This document shows, piece by piece, positions 45,233 to 56,282 of a DNA stretch of 64,000 nucleotides. The translations under genes and the position numbers were made by a program. Each line of letters starts with the position of its first letter. Position 1 is the first letter of the stretch. This DNA comes from Planktothrix agardhii NIES-204. Its GTDB lineage: Bacteria; Cyanobacteriota; Cyanobacteriia; Cyanobacteriales; Microcoleaceae. The DNA is taken from NCBI GenBank assembly GCA_003609755.1, contig AP017991.1, positions 2,807,501-2,871,500 of the forward strand. Direction: 5' to 3'. A model generated the notes under the pieces. It made no database searches. It saw only the letters and a list, made by a program, of their open reading frames with translations, and had not been told where the DNA came from.

Positions 45233-48200
45233 TCATTTATAGGGTTTAGGGTGAGTTAGTAAAACTTTAATTTCCTCCAACAAAGAATCTACAGATAAAT
45301 TAAAGGGTAAGACTTTAAGGGGAAAACTAGAAGTAAAGCATTGCAAATAAATAGCCATTTTTTTCCAAATATGCTCCTCTAATTCAACGGTAGAAGATGG
45401 TTTATTTCCTTGTTTTTTACTGAGGGTCTGATTCAAGATATTAATATCTGATTGTGCTAAAATAATTATGGGGATTTTTGATTCTATTTTTTCCAAAGTT
45501 GACAAGGCTTCAACGATCTTAGCAAAAGATTTACCTCGAAAACAAATTAATATTAAATCCAAACTTTTACATTGAATTTTCCGAATAATTTCTTCCCAAT
45601 TTTTCCCCATAATTCCTTGAAATCCAGCAATTTCCATATATTGAACTAGGGCTTGATCGATCTTAAAATTAGTATCATTGATCCGATCAAGACGGGCTGG
45701 ATTTTTCTCAAAATTACAGGGGGAGTTGTTGTCAGACCCTAATATTAATTCAGAATTAAACTCTGGGTTTATATTAGGGTCTTCAGAATCTAATAAATGA
45801 CCGAATTGTTCTTCATGTAAAACAGAAGAATCGACCACTAAAATACTAGGTTTCCAACTTAAACGGGTCGCAATTTGAACGACTTCTAATAAAGCTGAAC
45901 TGATAGATAAAGGAAAACTTTGAGAGTTGAGTTGGTCTTCTGGGGAATTAGCTAAACAAGGAAAAATTGATAAATTTTCAACTTGATTAGCAACCTGAGT
46001 GGTCAGGGGGTCTAGGGTGACAATGGGCAAACGGGCTAAACTTTCTTGTTGACTAATTTCCCGTAAAACATAGGATGGATTTTGTATCGAACTATCTCGC
46101 TCTAAAACCATGACATTAGGATGCCAAATTTGAGCCATGATGGAGGCTTGACTAATATCATCTACTTCTAAAATTCGGCAATGGGAAAATCGAGATAAAA
46201 ATAAGGCTGAATGATAAATATAGTTTTTATTTTCCCAAGCTCCCGTTGAGACTAAATTTTGAGGATTTCCCGATAAACTCAGCCAAAGAATAATTAACTG
46301 TTGTGGCACAGAATATGGAACTTCTGGGAGTAATTCTGCCAACATTTTTTCTAACTCTAACCCTTGAACCGGAAGGCGGAGAAATCCATCACAATGATTC
46401 ATCTTTGCCCGTTGTTTATCTCCTAAAGTGGCGGTAACAATCACGGGAATTTGATGGGTTTTTAGATCGGTTTTGAGTAGGGTTAAAACATCCCAACCAG
46501 ATAATAAAGGAATTAAAGGATTCAATAAAATCGCCCTAGGTTGTAAACAACGAGCTTTTTCAACCGCTTCTGTTCCTGAACGGGCTACCACGACTCTATA
46601 CCCTAAATCAGTCAGTTGTTCGCTCAGGTTTTGAATAAATTGGGGAACGGTTTCTACAATTAATACTAACCGAGATTTTTCCGAGGAAACTACAGGAGTA
46701 GAAGTCGAAAATTGAGAGTCTTGACTACCTATTTTATGTCTTAATTCCCAATTGTGACGGGGGGGATTTGGTGGTAATAATAGTGTAAATTTACTGCCTT
46801 GATTGGGTTTAGAAATAAAGCTGACATCTCCCCCATGTAGTCGCGCTAAATGTTGGGTTAATACTAACCCTAGTCCTGTTCCTTCAAATTCACGGGTTAG
46901 GGGACTTTCTAACTGTTGAAATTTTTGAAAAATCAGATGTTGTTTATCATCAGGAATCCCAATTCCTTGATCCCAAATAGTAAAAGCTACCCAATTTTCC
47001 CAACGACTAACTTGTAAACCAAAATCACTGCCATCGGGGGCAAATTTTAGGGCATTACACAACAAATTGACTAACATTTGTCGTAAGCGAAGTTCGTCCG
47101 CAACGAAGGTTTCTAAACCGGGTTCAATCTCTAAGTGAAATCGACGTTTAACTTGGGCTAGGATTTCTGCTTGTAGTTTAATATCCGATTTATCCTGGCT
47201 TTGGTAATGTTGAATTGCTAAATCAAAGGCAGCTTGACAAACGGTATGAATATGTAAAGGTTCAGGAACTAACTCTAATTGTCCGGTTTCTATGCGGGTT
47301 AAATCCAGAATATCATTCACCACTAACATCAGGTGACGACCACTTTTATGAATTAGTTGGGCATAACGGGTTTGTCTTTCATTGAGTTCCCCTAAGACTT
47401 GATCTTTTAATAAACTCGATAGACCTAAAATTGCCGTTAAAGGAGTTTTTAGTTCATGACTAATACAAGCCATAAACTCATCTTTGATGCGATTTAGTTG
47501 AATTAAATCGGTATTTTTAGCAGTGAGTTCCTGGGCAACTCGATGCTGTTCTGTAATATCTTGAGCTAACACTAACCACAGGTCATTAGTCTTTTGTTCT
47601 AAACATAATGCGATTTCTGATTCTGGGTTCAACCGTTGACGGGTAAATTGCCATACCCGCTCCTGATTTTGAGTAACAGGACAAATGCAAATATAAGTAT
47701 CGGGTTTGTTCCCAAATTGACACCATTGGGGCATTTCTAAGGAGGCTGAATTTGAGGCTAAAGGTTCAGCAACATGGGTTAAGGGGTTAGATAAAAATCC
47801 CAAGTTTCCAGTAGTTTCTAAAGGGGAATTCAGCCCGTTTTCCTGCTCAGAAAATAGTTCAGGGGTTTCAGTCCAACGGGTTACTGCTTCTGCAACTTCC
47901 TGTACAACTTCTGATCCTCGCCCAATTAGCGATCGCCAAGCTAAATTTTGACTTATGATCGTGCCATCATTCTGTTGAATCATTAAAGGGATAGGTAGTT
48001 CACTTAAAAACTCAATTAAATGATTAAGTAAGGTAGAATCTTTTGGGGATAAAAAACTTAATTTGAGTGAGTTTTCTGTCTTCCAGTCGAAAGTTTGAAG
48101 GGGCGACGCTTTCGGTGACTCAACGGGGGGGAACGGTTGGGAATGCTTTACCAAATGGTCTAACACCTGTAAACTATCAATTAATCCGATAAATTCCCCC

Positions 48201-48583
48201 GTCTGATTCACTAAAGCTAAGGATATACTTTGAGTTTGAGTCTGATCCGCCCCAGTCTGGGAATTCTGATATTGTAAATAGATCCAGAATTCTTGTAGGT
48301 TTAAATGGGATGGAATGCCGATCACCGGCTCAATGATGGCTTGAAAAATTTCTCTGAGGGAAGGTTGAGTCTGACTCGGTGGGGAAACAGGAATCTGATT
48401 CAGCAGATAGGGAAGGAAACGACGCAACGAAATCATTCCTAGGGGCTGATATTGGGAGTTTACAATCACCACCTGTTCACAATTTCCCTGGGAAAAAATA
48501 AATCCCAAGGTTTCCAGGGAAGCGTCATAGTGACAAACAGGGACGACCTCAAGGAAAGTCAGGAGGTTAGCTTGGGGGAACAT
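45233..48583 (-). CDS. Hybrid histidine kinase (CBS-PAS-HisKA-HATPase-degenerate receivers)
   Basis: 1116 residues. The CBS-pair-like N-terminus (about 1-155, VIVNSQYQPLGMISLRRFL and ALVNQTGEFIGLIDSLQVL) precedes a PAS-like region (about 195-360), HisKA with H in ISHELKTPLTAILGLSSLL, and HATPase (NLLCNALKFAPDG, DQGIGIPDD, GTGLGL). A receiver-like domain follows whose phosphoacceptor site reads LLNPLIPLLSGWDVL, with Asn where Asp is expected and Arg where Lys is expected. Two more receiver-like stretches lack clear acidic pockets. It is cytoplasmic with no membrane helix; the signal may be a CBS-bound nucleotide. Confidence 0.85.
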   Translation of the reverse strand: MFPQANLLTFLEVVPVCHYDASLETLGFIFSQGNCEQVVIVNSQYQPLGMISLRRFLPYLLNQIPVSPPSQTQPSLREIFQAIIEPVIGIPSHLNLQEFWIYLQYQNSQTGADQTQTQSISLALVNQTGEFIGLIDSLQVLDHLVKHSQPFPPVESPKASPLQTFDWKTENSLKLSFLSPKDSTLLNHLIEFLSELPIPLMIQQNDGTIISQNLAWRSLIGRGSEVVQEVAEAVTRWTETPELFSEQENGLNSPLETTGNLGFLSNPLTHVAEPLASNSASLEMPQWCQFGNKPDTYICICPVTQNQERVWQFTRQRLNPESEIALCLEQKTNDLWLVLAQDITEQHRVAQELTAKNTDLIQLNRIKDEFMACISHELKTPLTAILGLSSLLKDQVLGELNERQTRYAQLIHKSGRHLMLVVNDILDLTRIETGQLELVPEPLHIHTVCQAAFDLAIQHYQSQDKSDIKLQAEILAQVKRRFHLEIEPGLETFVADELRLRQMLVNLLCNALKFAPDGSDFGLQVSRWENWVAFTIWDQGIGIPDDKQHLIFQKFQQLESPLTREFEGTGLGLVLTQHLARLHGGDVSFISKPNQGSKFTLLLPPNPPRHNWELRHKIGSQDSQFSTSTPVVSSEKSRLVLIVETVPQFIQNLSEQLTDLGYRVVVARSGTEAVEKARCLQPRAILLNPLIPLLSGWDVLTLLKTDLKTHQIPVIVTATLGDKQRAKMNHCDGFLRLPVQGLELEKMLAELLPEVPYSVPQQLIILWLSLSGNPQNLVSTGAWENKNYIYHSALFLSRFSHCRILEVDDISQASIMAQIWHPNVMVLERDSSIQNPSYVLREISQQESLARLPIVTLDPLTTQVANQVENLSIFPCLANSPEDQLNSQSFPLSISSALLEVVQIATRLSWKPSILVVDSSVLHEEQFGHLLDSEDPNINPEFNSELILGSDNNSPCNFEKNPARLDRINDTNFKIDQALVQYMEIAGFQGIMGKNWEEIIRKIQCKSLDLILICFRGKSFAKIVEALSTLEKIESKIPIIILAQSDINILNQTLSKKQGNKPSSTVELEEHIWKKMAIYLQCFTSSFPLKVLPFNLSVDSLLEEIKVLLTHPKPYK

Positions 48584-48959
48584 AAGACTTAAATCCTCCA
48601 GATAGGATCATCAACTGATGAGTTAACGATCATAATCCAATAGAACTCTATATAGTATTTCCATTGTCATAGCAAAGGGTTAACTTTTCTGTGAACTTAA
48701 CGATTTCATAAACAATCTTAAGGGAATTGAAAGTTTTCCGGGTTTTTTTGGGGTGATTTTCCTAAAATATTGATCCCCAACGGTTTAACGATATTATTTT
48801 ATTCGTTAATTACCACAACGATCTGGATATTTACTCTGAGGAGACGAAAATTTTCCTTCTATTTGATGCACCGATTACTGAGGATTATAGCAAAGAGGGC
48901 GATCGCATTCGATCACCCTTTTAATTATAATCATTTATTCCCTAAAAGGAAAGAAATAA
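48584..48959. other. Intergenic region between the kinase and chlN
   Basis: 376 bp, AT-rich, with a GCGATCGC-type site near 48899. It must hold the promoter of the leftward kinase gene and any terminator of chlN. A small rightward frame here has no family or convincing start. No RNA gene is seen. Confidence 0.6.
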
Positions 48960-50378
<1,419 letters not shown>

Positions 50379-50485
50379 TTAATCGGATGTTTGTTAATCA
50401 AAATTTGACAAGACTATCTATGACTTTGAATCGTGCAGATTCAAAGTCCAAACCCGATTAAGGATTAGGAAACTAGGTCGGTAAA

Positions 50486-51835
50486 TTATTTAAAATCCGA
50501 CAGGGAAATTTCATCATCATCTGAAGAACCAGTTAACCCTTCGATATCGATATCATCCATATCTCCCGTGGTTAAATCCCCCATATCGTCGAGATTAAAC
50601 TCCCCTAAATCATCATCTCCTAATCCCAAATCATCTAAATCTCCACCAGCATCAAGACCTAAGCCATTGGAGGAACTATCTTCTAACCCGAAATCACCGA
50701 GATCATCATCCAGACCGGAATCCGTATCTCCTAATTCCAACCCTCCTAAATCTTCTGAACCGAGTTCGTCCGCTTCTAACCCAAAATCGTCCATCCCATC
50801 TAAACCCAGATCATCGGAGGCATCTAAACTGAGATCGAGTTCACCGGTTAAACCATTTTCTTCGCCCAGTTCGGTCTGAACATCATCTGCCCAGACATCA
50901 GAGTCGGTATTGATGTCCAATTCCGCCGATGTTGTTTCCGACTCTAGCCCAAAATCCAAATCATTGGACTCAAGTTCATCGGATTCTAAACTCATATCCA
51001 AATCATCGGACTCAAGTTCATCGGACTCCAAACTCATATCCAAATCATCGGACTCAAGTTCATCGGACTCCAAACTCATATCCAAATCATCGGACTCAAG
51101 TTCATCGGACTCCAAACTCATATCCAAATCATCGGACTCCAAATCCATGTCTAGGTCATCAGTCCCCAGAGATTCTGATTCATCCTCCAACTCAAGCTCA
51201 AAGTCTTCCTCGGCTATGTTAGCGGTCTCTGTGTCGATATCTAAACCCAGATCCCCCATGCCCAAGTCATCATATTCGAGATTGAAGTCATCCTGGGTTT
51301 TCTCCATCACCGCAGCCACACCCACAACCGCAGTAGCGCCCGCCACTGCCGCCACAGCACCCGCAACATTGAGTGTTTGTGCTGGGGTGATGTCCTCCTC
51401 CAAACTCAATGTTTCTGGAGGTGCTGGATGATGATATCCCGGGACAGCCTTAGCCACGAATAGGGGTATTTCCGGCGATGGAGCATAACCTGGGGCAACG
51501 GCTGGGGCTTGATAGGCTGGAACCGCAACGGTTGCAGGCTGTTCCGATGTAGACCTACCCGCCAACGCCAAATCCGGGTCAAAATGTAGCCCTAACACCT
51601 CAATCAGTTTTTCGGGATCGGGATTGAGCCTCGAAAATGGCAACATTAGTTGGGCTGCCTCGGGGTCAAGCGCGTTGATCGTTCCCAAAATGAGGGATGA
51701 GGCAGGTCTTCGACCGCCATCTGGGGTCGGGATTGAATTCAAATCCATTTGCAGCACCAGCCAATCCCGATTGGCCTGGTAATATTGCAACCACTTATCT
51801 TTAAGTGCGACGGAAAAGTCTTTGAAGAAAGCCAT
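50486..51835 (-). CDS. DUF5331 protein with acidic repeats, between chlL and chlN
   Basis: 449 residues. The N-terminal domain (about 1-100: FFKDFSVALKDKWLQYYQANRDWLVLQM..., RRPASSLILGTINALDPEAAQLMLPF) resembles the DUF5331 family found between chlL and chlN in cyanobacteria. An Ala/Pro-rich stretch follows, then a very acidic region. Residues about 220-300 hold four copies of a 14-residue unit ESDDLDMSLESDEL encoded by 42-bp repeats. The rest is Asp/Leu/Gly-rich and likely disordered. Function unknown; operon position suggests a link to DPOR. Confidence 0.75.
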   Translation of the reverse strand: MAFFKDFSVALKDKWLQYYQANRDWLVLQMDLNSIPTPDGGRRPASSLILGTINALDPEAAQLMLPFSRLNPDPEKLIEVLGLHFDPDLALAGRSTSEQPATVAVPAYQAPAVAPGYAPSPEIPLFVAKAVPGYHHPAPPETLSLEEDITPAQTLNVAGAVAAVAGATAVVGVAAVMEKTQDDFNLEYDDLGMGDLGLDIDTETANIAEEDFELELEDESESLGTDDLDMDLESDDLDMSLESDELESDDLDMSLESDELESDDLDMSLESDELESDDLDMSLESDELESNDLDFGLESETTSAELDINTDSDVWADDVQTELGEENGLTGELDLSLDASDDLGLDGMDDFGLEADELGSEDLGGLELGDTDSGLDDDLGDFGLEDSSSNGLGLDAGGDLDDLGLGDDDLGEFNLDDMGDLTTGDMDDIDIEGLTGSSDDDEISLSDFK

Positions 51836-51871
51836 AACCTCTATATCCTCATCCTGAGATAGCTAGACATA

Positions 51872-52738
51872 TTAAACCATCATCAGGTCTAGCTCAGGAT
51901 CGTGACTTTGAACAAGGGGTTGAATCGGATTCAGATAAAAATCTGATAACAACGAGAATAATTCCCGATCCGGGGTGTCTTGGGGGACGACTCCTTCAGG
52001 TTGGGATAATAGTTGATCGGCAATATTTAGGTAATAATCACAGACATAGTTGAGGGACGGATCGGTTTCGGCCATCTCAAATAGGGTTTTTCCCTTAACG
52101 CGAGAAACCCGAATATCTTCGATTAATGGCAACACTTCTAACACGGGCATGGGGACGGTTTCAATGTATTTTTCAATCAGATCCCGTTTGGATGTGCGGT
52201 TGCCAATTAAACCCGCTAACCGTAGGGGGTGAGTCCGGGCTTTTTCGCGTACCGAAGCGGCGATCCGGTTAGCTGCAAATAGGGCATCAAAACCGTTATC
52301 GGTGACAATTACGCAATAGTCGGCATAGTTGAGGGGGGCGGCAAAACCACCACAAACCACGTCCCCTAAGACATCAAACAGGATGATATCGTATTCGTCA
52401 AAGGCGTTGAGTTCTTTCAGGAGTTTGACGGTTTCTCCCACCACATAACCACCACATCCAGCACCCGCCGGAGGGCCACCCGCTTCGACGCAATCGACAC
52501 CAGCATAGCCTTTGTAAATGACATCTTCCGGCCAAATATCTTCGTAATGAAAGTCTTTTTCCTGCAAGGTATCAATGATCGTGGGAATTAAAAACCCCGT
52601 GAGGGTAAAGGTGCTGTCGTGTTTGGGGTCGCAGCCAATTTGCAGGACTTTTTTACCCCGTTTGGCTAAAGCGGCAGAGATGTTACAGCTTGTGGTTGAT
52701 TTACCGATTCCGCCTTTACCGTAGACTGCTAATTTCAC
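51872..52738 (-). CDS. chlL: Light-independent protochlorophyllide reductase iron-sulfur ATPase
   Basis: 288 residues, NifH-like. P-loop [11 protein letters not shown] at residues 8-18. The subunit-bridging 4Fe-4S cysteines are in [16 protein letters not shown] and [14 protein letters not shown]. It donates electrons to ChlN-ChlB using ATP. It is the first gene of the leftward chlL-DUF5331-chlN group; only 36 bp separate it from the next gene. A GGAGAA lies 5-10 bp before the ATG. Confidence 0.97.
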   Translation of the reverse strand: MKLAVYGKGGIGKSTTSCNISAALAKRGKKVLQIGCDPKHDSTFTLTGFLIPTIIDTLQEKDFHYEDIWPEDVIYKGYAGVDCVEAGGPPAGAGCGGYVVGETVKLLKELNAFDEYDIILFDVLGDVVCGGFAAPLNYADYCVIVTDNGFDALFAANRIAASVREKARTHPLRLAGLIGNRTSKRDLIEKYIETVPMPVLEVLPLIEDIRVSRVKGKTLFEMAETDPSLNYVCDYYLNIADQLLSQPEGVVPQDTPDRELFSLLSDFYLNPIQPLVQSHDPELDLMMV

Positions 52739-53311
52739 GATTTTTTCTCCTTATCGGTTTTGATTAAAAACTGTTGACTGTTGGCAGTGGTTTTCTTGGT
52801 TTGATACAGCCATTATTGTCTAACTACCCCAGAAAGGAAAGGGGTGATTTTAATGGATAGGGCAATAAATTCAAGATTTATCGCGGATTAAATATTAATT
52901 TACACTATATCAAATCAGAATCAATTTTAAGACTCAAAGCAATATTTTTTAATTTTTTATGTTACTTTTTTTATAAAAATAGTTACAATAAGCAAAAAAA
53001 TAAAAACTAGGTTGGGTTGAAATGTCCAAAAGTTACCCCCATAAAACCCTTTACCCTAATCAGTCATCAGTTAAAGAGTGATCATTGACTCTGGTATCCC
53101 ATCGTAATTCAGGAATTTTTGGCCCAAAGGACTAAGCAATTTTACTTATTATTTACCCTAAAAATTCCTTGATCAAAACTAACCCCGTCAAATGTTAATT
53201 TTTGCAAATTTTTCAGCAGAGGATTAAAAACCCGGTTTCTTGAAGAAACCGGGTTTTTGGGGCGTACCTCCAGGACAAATGATATCTTCAAAATATCTTG
53301 ATCCCTATTTT
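52739..53311. other. Intergenic region upstream of chlL
   Basis: 573 bp, AT-rich, with no gene. It contains a short heptamer-type repeat (GTTGACTGTTGGC near 52772), the chlL promoter region, and the perfect palindrome at 53226-53258. I see no conserved RNA fold beyond the hairpin. Confidence 0.6.
53226..53258. repeat. Perfect 16-bp palindromic hairpin, AACCCGG family
   Basis: AAAAACCCGGTTTCTT, one central base, then the exact complement. It is followed by GGGG. It lies downstream of the leftward NB-ARC gene and may act as its terminator because of the T5 run in either direction. The twin at 59228-59260 differs only in the central base. Confidence 0.75.
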
Positions 53312-54694
53312 TTACAATTCATTTAGACTCGCTATATAATATTTCAGCATCGGTTGAAGGGTAAAATAGGTTTTATTATCTAATTCTAATCTTTCAATCC
53401 AACACCTTTGTCCTAAAGAAGCTAAGGCTTTTAATACATCTGAATGAGATATTTTCAGATTAGATTGAAACTCTGATAGCATAATCCCATTAGGAATTTG
53501 TCCTAAATGAATAATAATTTTTTGCTCTAATTCCGATAAACGATTAAATTGTTGGGTCAAACTTTCCGTTAAATCCTCTCCTAGAAATAAAGTTTCATAG
53601 TCTAAAAAATCAGAAACTTTACCTCCAAATAAATTTTTAATAACCGTAGAAATACTATTTAAAAAATATGGGTTTCCTCCATAATAATCAAGTAAAGTAT
53701 TCCAGTTTTCAATATTTGATAATCCCTGAGCTTTTAACAAATCTTTTGCTGATTCTCCTAAACCAGAAAGCAATAAATAATGTATCGCTGTATTTTTCTT
53801 TCTTGATTCAATTAAATCTTTTGGTAATTCCCAACTATTGAGTATTATACAGCTTTGGTGATTGAATTGACTAATTTTTTTAATAAATAACTGATAATTC
53901 TCAAAATTGGGTCGATAATTTCCAGCTAATTGACCTGAATTAAATAGAGTTTGAAAATCATCTAAAATAATTAAGCAACGTTGCGATCGCAATACCTTCA
54001 TTAATTCACTCAATTGTTCATTCAAATTGATCGGAAGTTGACTTGCAGATTCATCTAATAAAAATTGCAGTAAATTTATCAATAATTCATTTAAAGCGGG
54101 TGCAGTATCCAAACTTTGCCAGATTACCACATCAAAATTTTCTTGAATCTCTTGAACTAATTTAACCGCTAATGCTGTTTTTCCAATTCCACTCATCCCC
54201 AAAAGCATAACCACTCGACAGCGTTGTTTGAGTATCCAATCTCTTAAAGTTTCGAGTTCTTCTGTCCGTCCAAAAAATTCATAAACATCCGGTGCATCAT
54301 CTAAATTAACTCTTAATAAAGGTTCATTTTTATTGTTTTTAGGTGTAGCAGAATCATCTGAGGATAAAGGAGGTTTATGACAAATATTAATATGATTAAT
54401 TTGTACAGAATCTTTAGCAAAATTTAAGAAATTAGAATATCTTTGTCGCTTCAGAGTCGAAAAGAAATTAGATTTTCTCACTTCTTCCCCTAAAGCATCG
54501 GAGAGAATTTTCCATAAATCAGAAGCAATATCCTTGACATGACCCTCAGAACAATGAAACTCATCCGCCACTTTTGAGTATTTTTCGTTCTCTAAACTCC
54601 CCCTTAATATCGCTTCTTGAAGATCATCCAGGCGCTTTCCCGTCTTGGTAAAAACCAAGTGATCCGCTAGTCTGAGGACTTCTTGCACGTCCAT
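53312..54694 (-). CDS. NB-ARC (STAND) NTPase with N-terminal HTH-like domain
   Basis: 460 residues. The N-terminal helical domain (about 1-90, YSKVADEFHCSEGHVKDIASDLWKILSDAL) has a helix-turn-helix pattern typical of cyanobacterial STAND proteins. The NB-ARC core begins FFGRTEELETLRDWIL, with Walker A LGMSGIGKTALAVKL, Walker B CLIILDDFQTLF and a GLxxxxxxxLL-type region later. A winged helix is near the C-terminus. It stops there, without the WD40 or TPR sensor domain that most relatives carry. Such proteins sense signals and oligomerise; an autonomous regulator or a defence part are both possible. Confidence 0.75.
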   Translation of the reverse strand: MDVQEVLRLADHLVFTKTGKRLDDLQEAILRGSLENEKYSKVADEFHCSEGHVKDIASDLWKILSDALGEEVRKSNFFSTLKRQRYSNFLNFAKDSVQINHINICHKPPLSSDDSATPKNNKNEPLLRVNLDDAPDVYEFFGRTEELETLRDWILKQRCRVVMLLGMSGIGKTALAVKLVQEIQENFDVVIWQSLDTAPALNELLINLLQFLLDESASQLPINLNEQLSELMKVLRSQRCLIILDDFQTLFNSGQLAGNYRPNFENYQLFIKKISQFNHQSCIILNSWELPKDLIESRKKNTAIHYLLLSGLGESAKDLLKAQGLSNIENWNTLLDYYGGNPYFLNSISTVIKNLFGGKVSDFLDYETLFLGEDLTESLTQQFNRLSELEQKIIIHLGQIPNGIMLSEFQSNLKISHSDVLKALASLGQRCWIERLELDNKTYFTLQPMLKYYIASLNEL

Positions 54695-54730
54695 ACCCTG
54701 TGTTAGATGTTAGTTTTGTCTCTATTGTAC

Positions 54731-54829
54731 CCGACTTTTTCCGACCTCAACCACTTTCTCCGACCTTTTCCGACTTTTTAACAGAAAAATAAATTATAAA
54801 ATTCCCGACTTAATCCGACTTTTTCCGAC
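54731..54829. promoter_or_regulatory. CCGAC repeat array at about 10-bp spacing, upstream of the NB-ARC gene
   Basis: CCGAC occurs at 54731, 54741, 54760, 54770, 54805, 54815 and 54825, mostly followed by TTTTT. Spacings are 10, 19, 10, 35, 10 and 10 bp. One DNA turn per repeat places the motifs on one face of the helix. The array starts 37 bp upstream of the NB-ARC start codon, where a promoter is expected, and lies between two divergent genes. It is likely an operator for a multimeric regulator. Confidence 0.5.
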
Positions 54830-55087
54830 TGTACAGAATCACAAATGATCAGATAATAATACCTAGTTAAAATGATGTGTAGTAATTATTCATCTGAGCG
54901 AATTAGCCCAAATAAATAGAAGCTATCTGATTTTTAAGTCTTGATTTTACCCCGCTATCCAATATCTGAATAATCCAAATTAAAACCAGGTAATTTTAGC
55001 GCAAGCTTGAAGCAAGCTAGATGAAAACCGTAGATATTCAAGAATATTCGGGTTTCTCTTGCTGAATTTCAAGCATAAGGAGAACGT

Positions 55088-55606
55088 ATGCTTAATCAAT
55101 TTAACGGTTTCAATAAAGTTGCAGGAATTAGCTTGATTTCACTTTTGGGTGTATCAGTAACTTCTATTTTAGTAACTTCTGATCAGCAAAATGTTGCTAT
55201 AGCACAGGAAAATCCTGGTTGTTTTATTGTTGATCATGCAGAGCGAGTTATTAATTTAGATGGTCTTTGTATACCTCAATCTAAAGCAGAATTAGAGCCT
55301 CCGGCTGTTATTAAAGGAATTGCTTTAACTAATATAACTATACTTTGGGATAAGTCAGAATATCCCATGATAATAGGTACAATTACTAATACAACAAATC
55401 AAGCTATTCAGGTTCAGAATATAACCTTACAATTTGAAGATAAATCAACAGGAGATGTTATTACAACAGAAACATTAGATGTAAAATCTTATTTGGCTCC
55501 TAACCAAAGGCGTGAATTTAGAGAAACGGTTTCAAAAGATTCAGATTTAGGGGGTCGGAGAGAACGCGCGATAAAAATGCCCCCCGTTTTTGTAGAATGG
55601 ACGTAA
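55088..55606 (+). CDS. Exported hypothetical protein with FxLYD-like domain
   Basis: 172 residues. A hydrophobic N-terminal segment (about 11-29) and AIAQ at about 38-41 give a signal peptide. The mature N-terminus has GCFIVDHAERVINLDGLC, a two-cysteine motif common in cyanobacterial exported proteins. Then a beta-sandwich-like part (ALTNITILWDKSEYPMIIGTITNTTNQAIQVQNITLQFEDK...) resembles FxLYD domains. GGAGAA sits about 7 bp before the ATG. It is probably periplasmic. The following gene shares the cysteine motif. Confidence 0.65.
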   Translation: MLNQFNGFNKVAGISLISLLGVSVTSILVTSDQQNVAIAQENPGCFIVDHAERVINLDGLCIPQSKAELEPPAVIKGIALTNITILWDKSEYPMIIGTITNTTNQAIQVQNITLQFEDKSTGDVITTETLDVKSYLAPNQRREFRETVSKDSDLGGRRERAIKMPPVFVEWT

Positions 55607-55644
55607 TTAATTATTAATTTTTTAGCTTTTAAGGAGTTATTAAA

Positions 55645-56163
55645 ATGAAAATTCATAGATTAACATCAAAAATTTTTCTATCGTTTACATTGTTGCATCT
55701 ACTTTCCAATTCAACTTTAGAAGTAAAAGCTCAAGAAGTTGAGGGTTGCTTTTGGATCAATTCTCTCAATCAAAATATGCGAATTCCGACTTATATGTGT
55801 GGGAGATTAAATTCTACTATTCAAAATCCTGCTCAAATTTTGAATAACTTATCAGTAGAACAAGTTTTTATTGAAGACTATAAAAACTTGGCTAATTCTC
55901 AGGAAGAACCTTTGGTAAGAAGTCTTCTATTAAGCACAATTAAAAATTCACCGGATGGAGAAGTTAATGAGGCAAAAAAATTTTGTGCTGCTTTTCAATC
56001 AGGCAAATCTTACCAAGACATTATTAAATCTGAATCTGAAAAACTGTCTCAACAAGATGAAGGTTCAGCAACATACAGAGCTAATCTTCGCCTTGTCAGT
56101 TTTCGTTTGGTCTTAGCTACTAAACATTTTTGTCCTCAATTTGCCTCTCAAATTAATCAATAA
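55645..56163 (+). CDS. Exported hypothetical protein
   Basis: 172 residues with a signal peptide ending around VKAQ (residue 29). It starts with GCFWINSLNQNMRIPTYMCG, the same two-cysteine pattern as the preceding gene, then an all-helical part with two further cysteines (FCAAF and HFCPQF). I recognise no family. It starts 38 bp after the previous stop with AAGGAG before the ATG, so the two form an operon, probably of interacting periplasmic proteins. Confidence 0.65.
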   Translation: MKIHRLTSKIFLSFTLLHLLSNSTLEVKAQEVEGCFWINSLNQNMRIPTYMCGRLNSTIQNPAQILNNLSVEQVFIEDYKNLANSQEEPLVRSLLLSTIKNSPDGEVNEAKKFCAAFQSGKSYQDIIKSESEKLSQQDEGSATYRANLRLVSFRLVLATKHFCPQFASQINQ

Positions 56164-56175
56164 GAGTAATACTTC

Positions 56176-56282
56176 CCTCGTTCCAATGCTCTGCATTGGA
56201 ATGAAAACTTGAGGCTCTGTCTCAAATAACAGGAGGCGGAGCCTCCATTAATATCATTTCTAGGTAGAACCTAGAAACGAGG
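56176..56282. repeat. Four-hairpin modular repeat
   Basis: Bounded by CCTCGTT and AACGAGG. It contains four small stem-loops in a row: TTCCAATG/CATTGGAA, GAGGCTCTGTCTC, GGAGGC/GCCTCC and CTAGGT/ACCTAG. A diverged twin with the same order lies at 59073-59186. It has no coding capacity. Confidence 0.65.

Noticed and set aside
50910-51431. Ser/Lys-rich rightward frame opposite the DUF5331 gene
   Set aside because: It is the complement of the acidic 42-bp repeats. Low-complexity Ser runs are the mirror of the Asp/Glu/Leu coding sequence.
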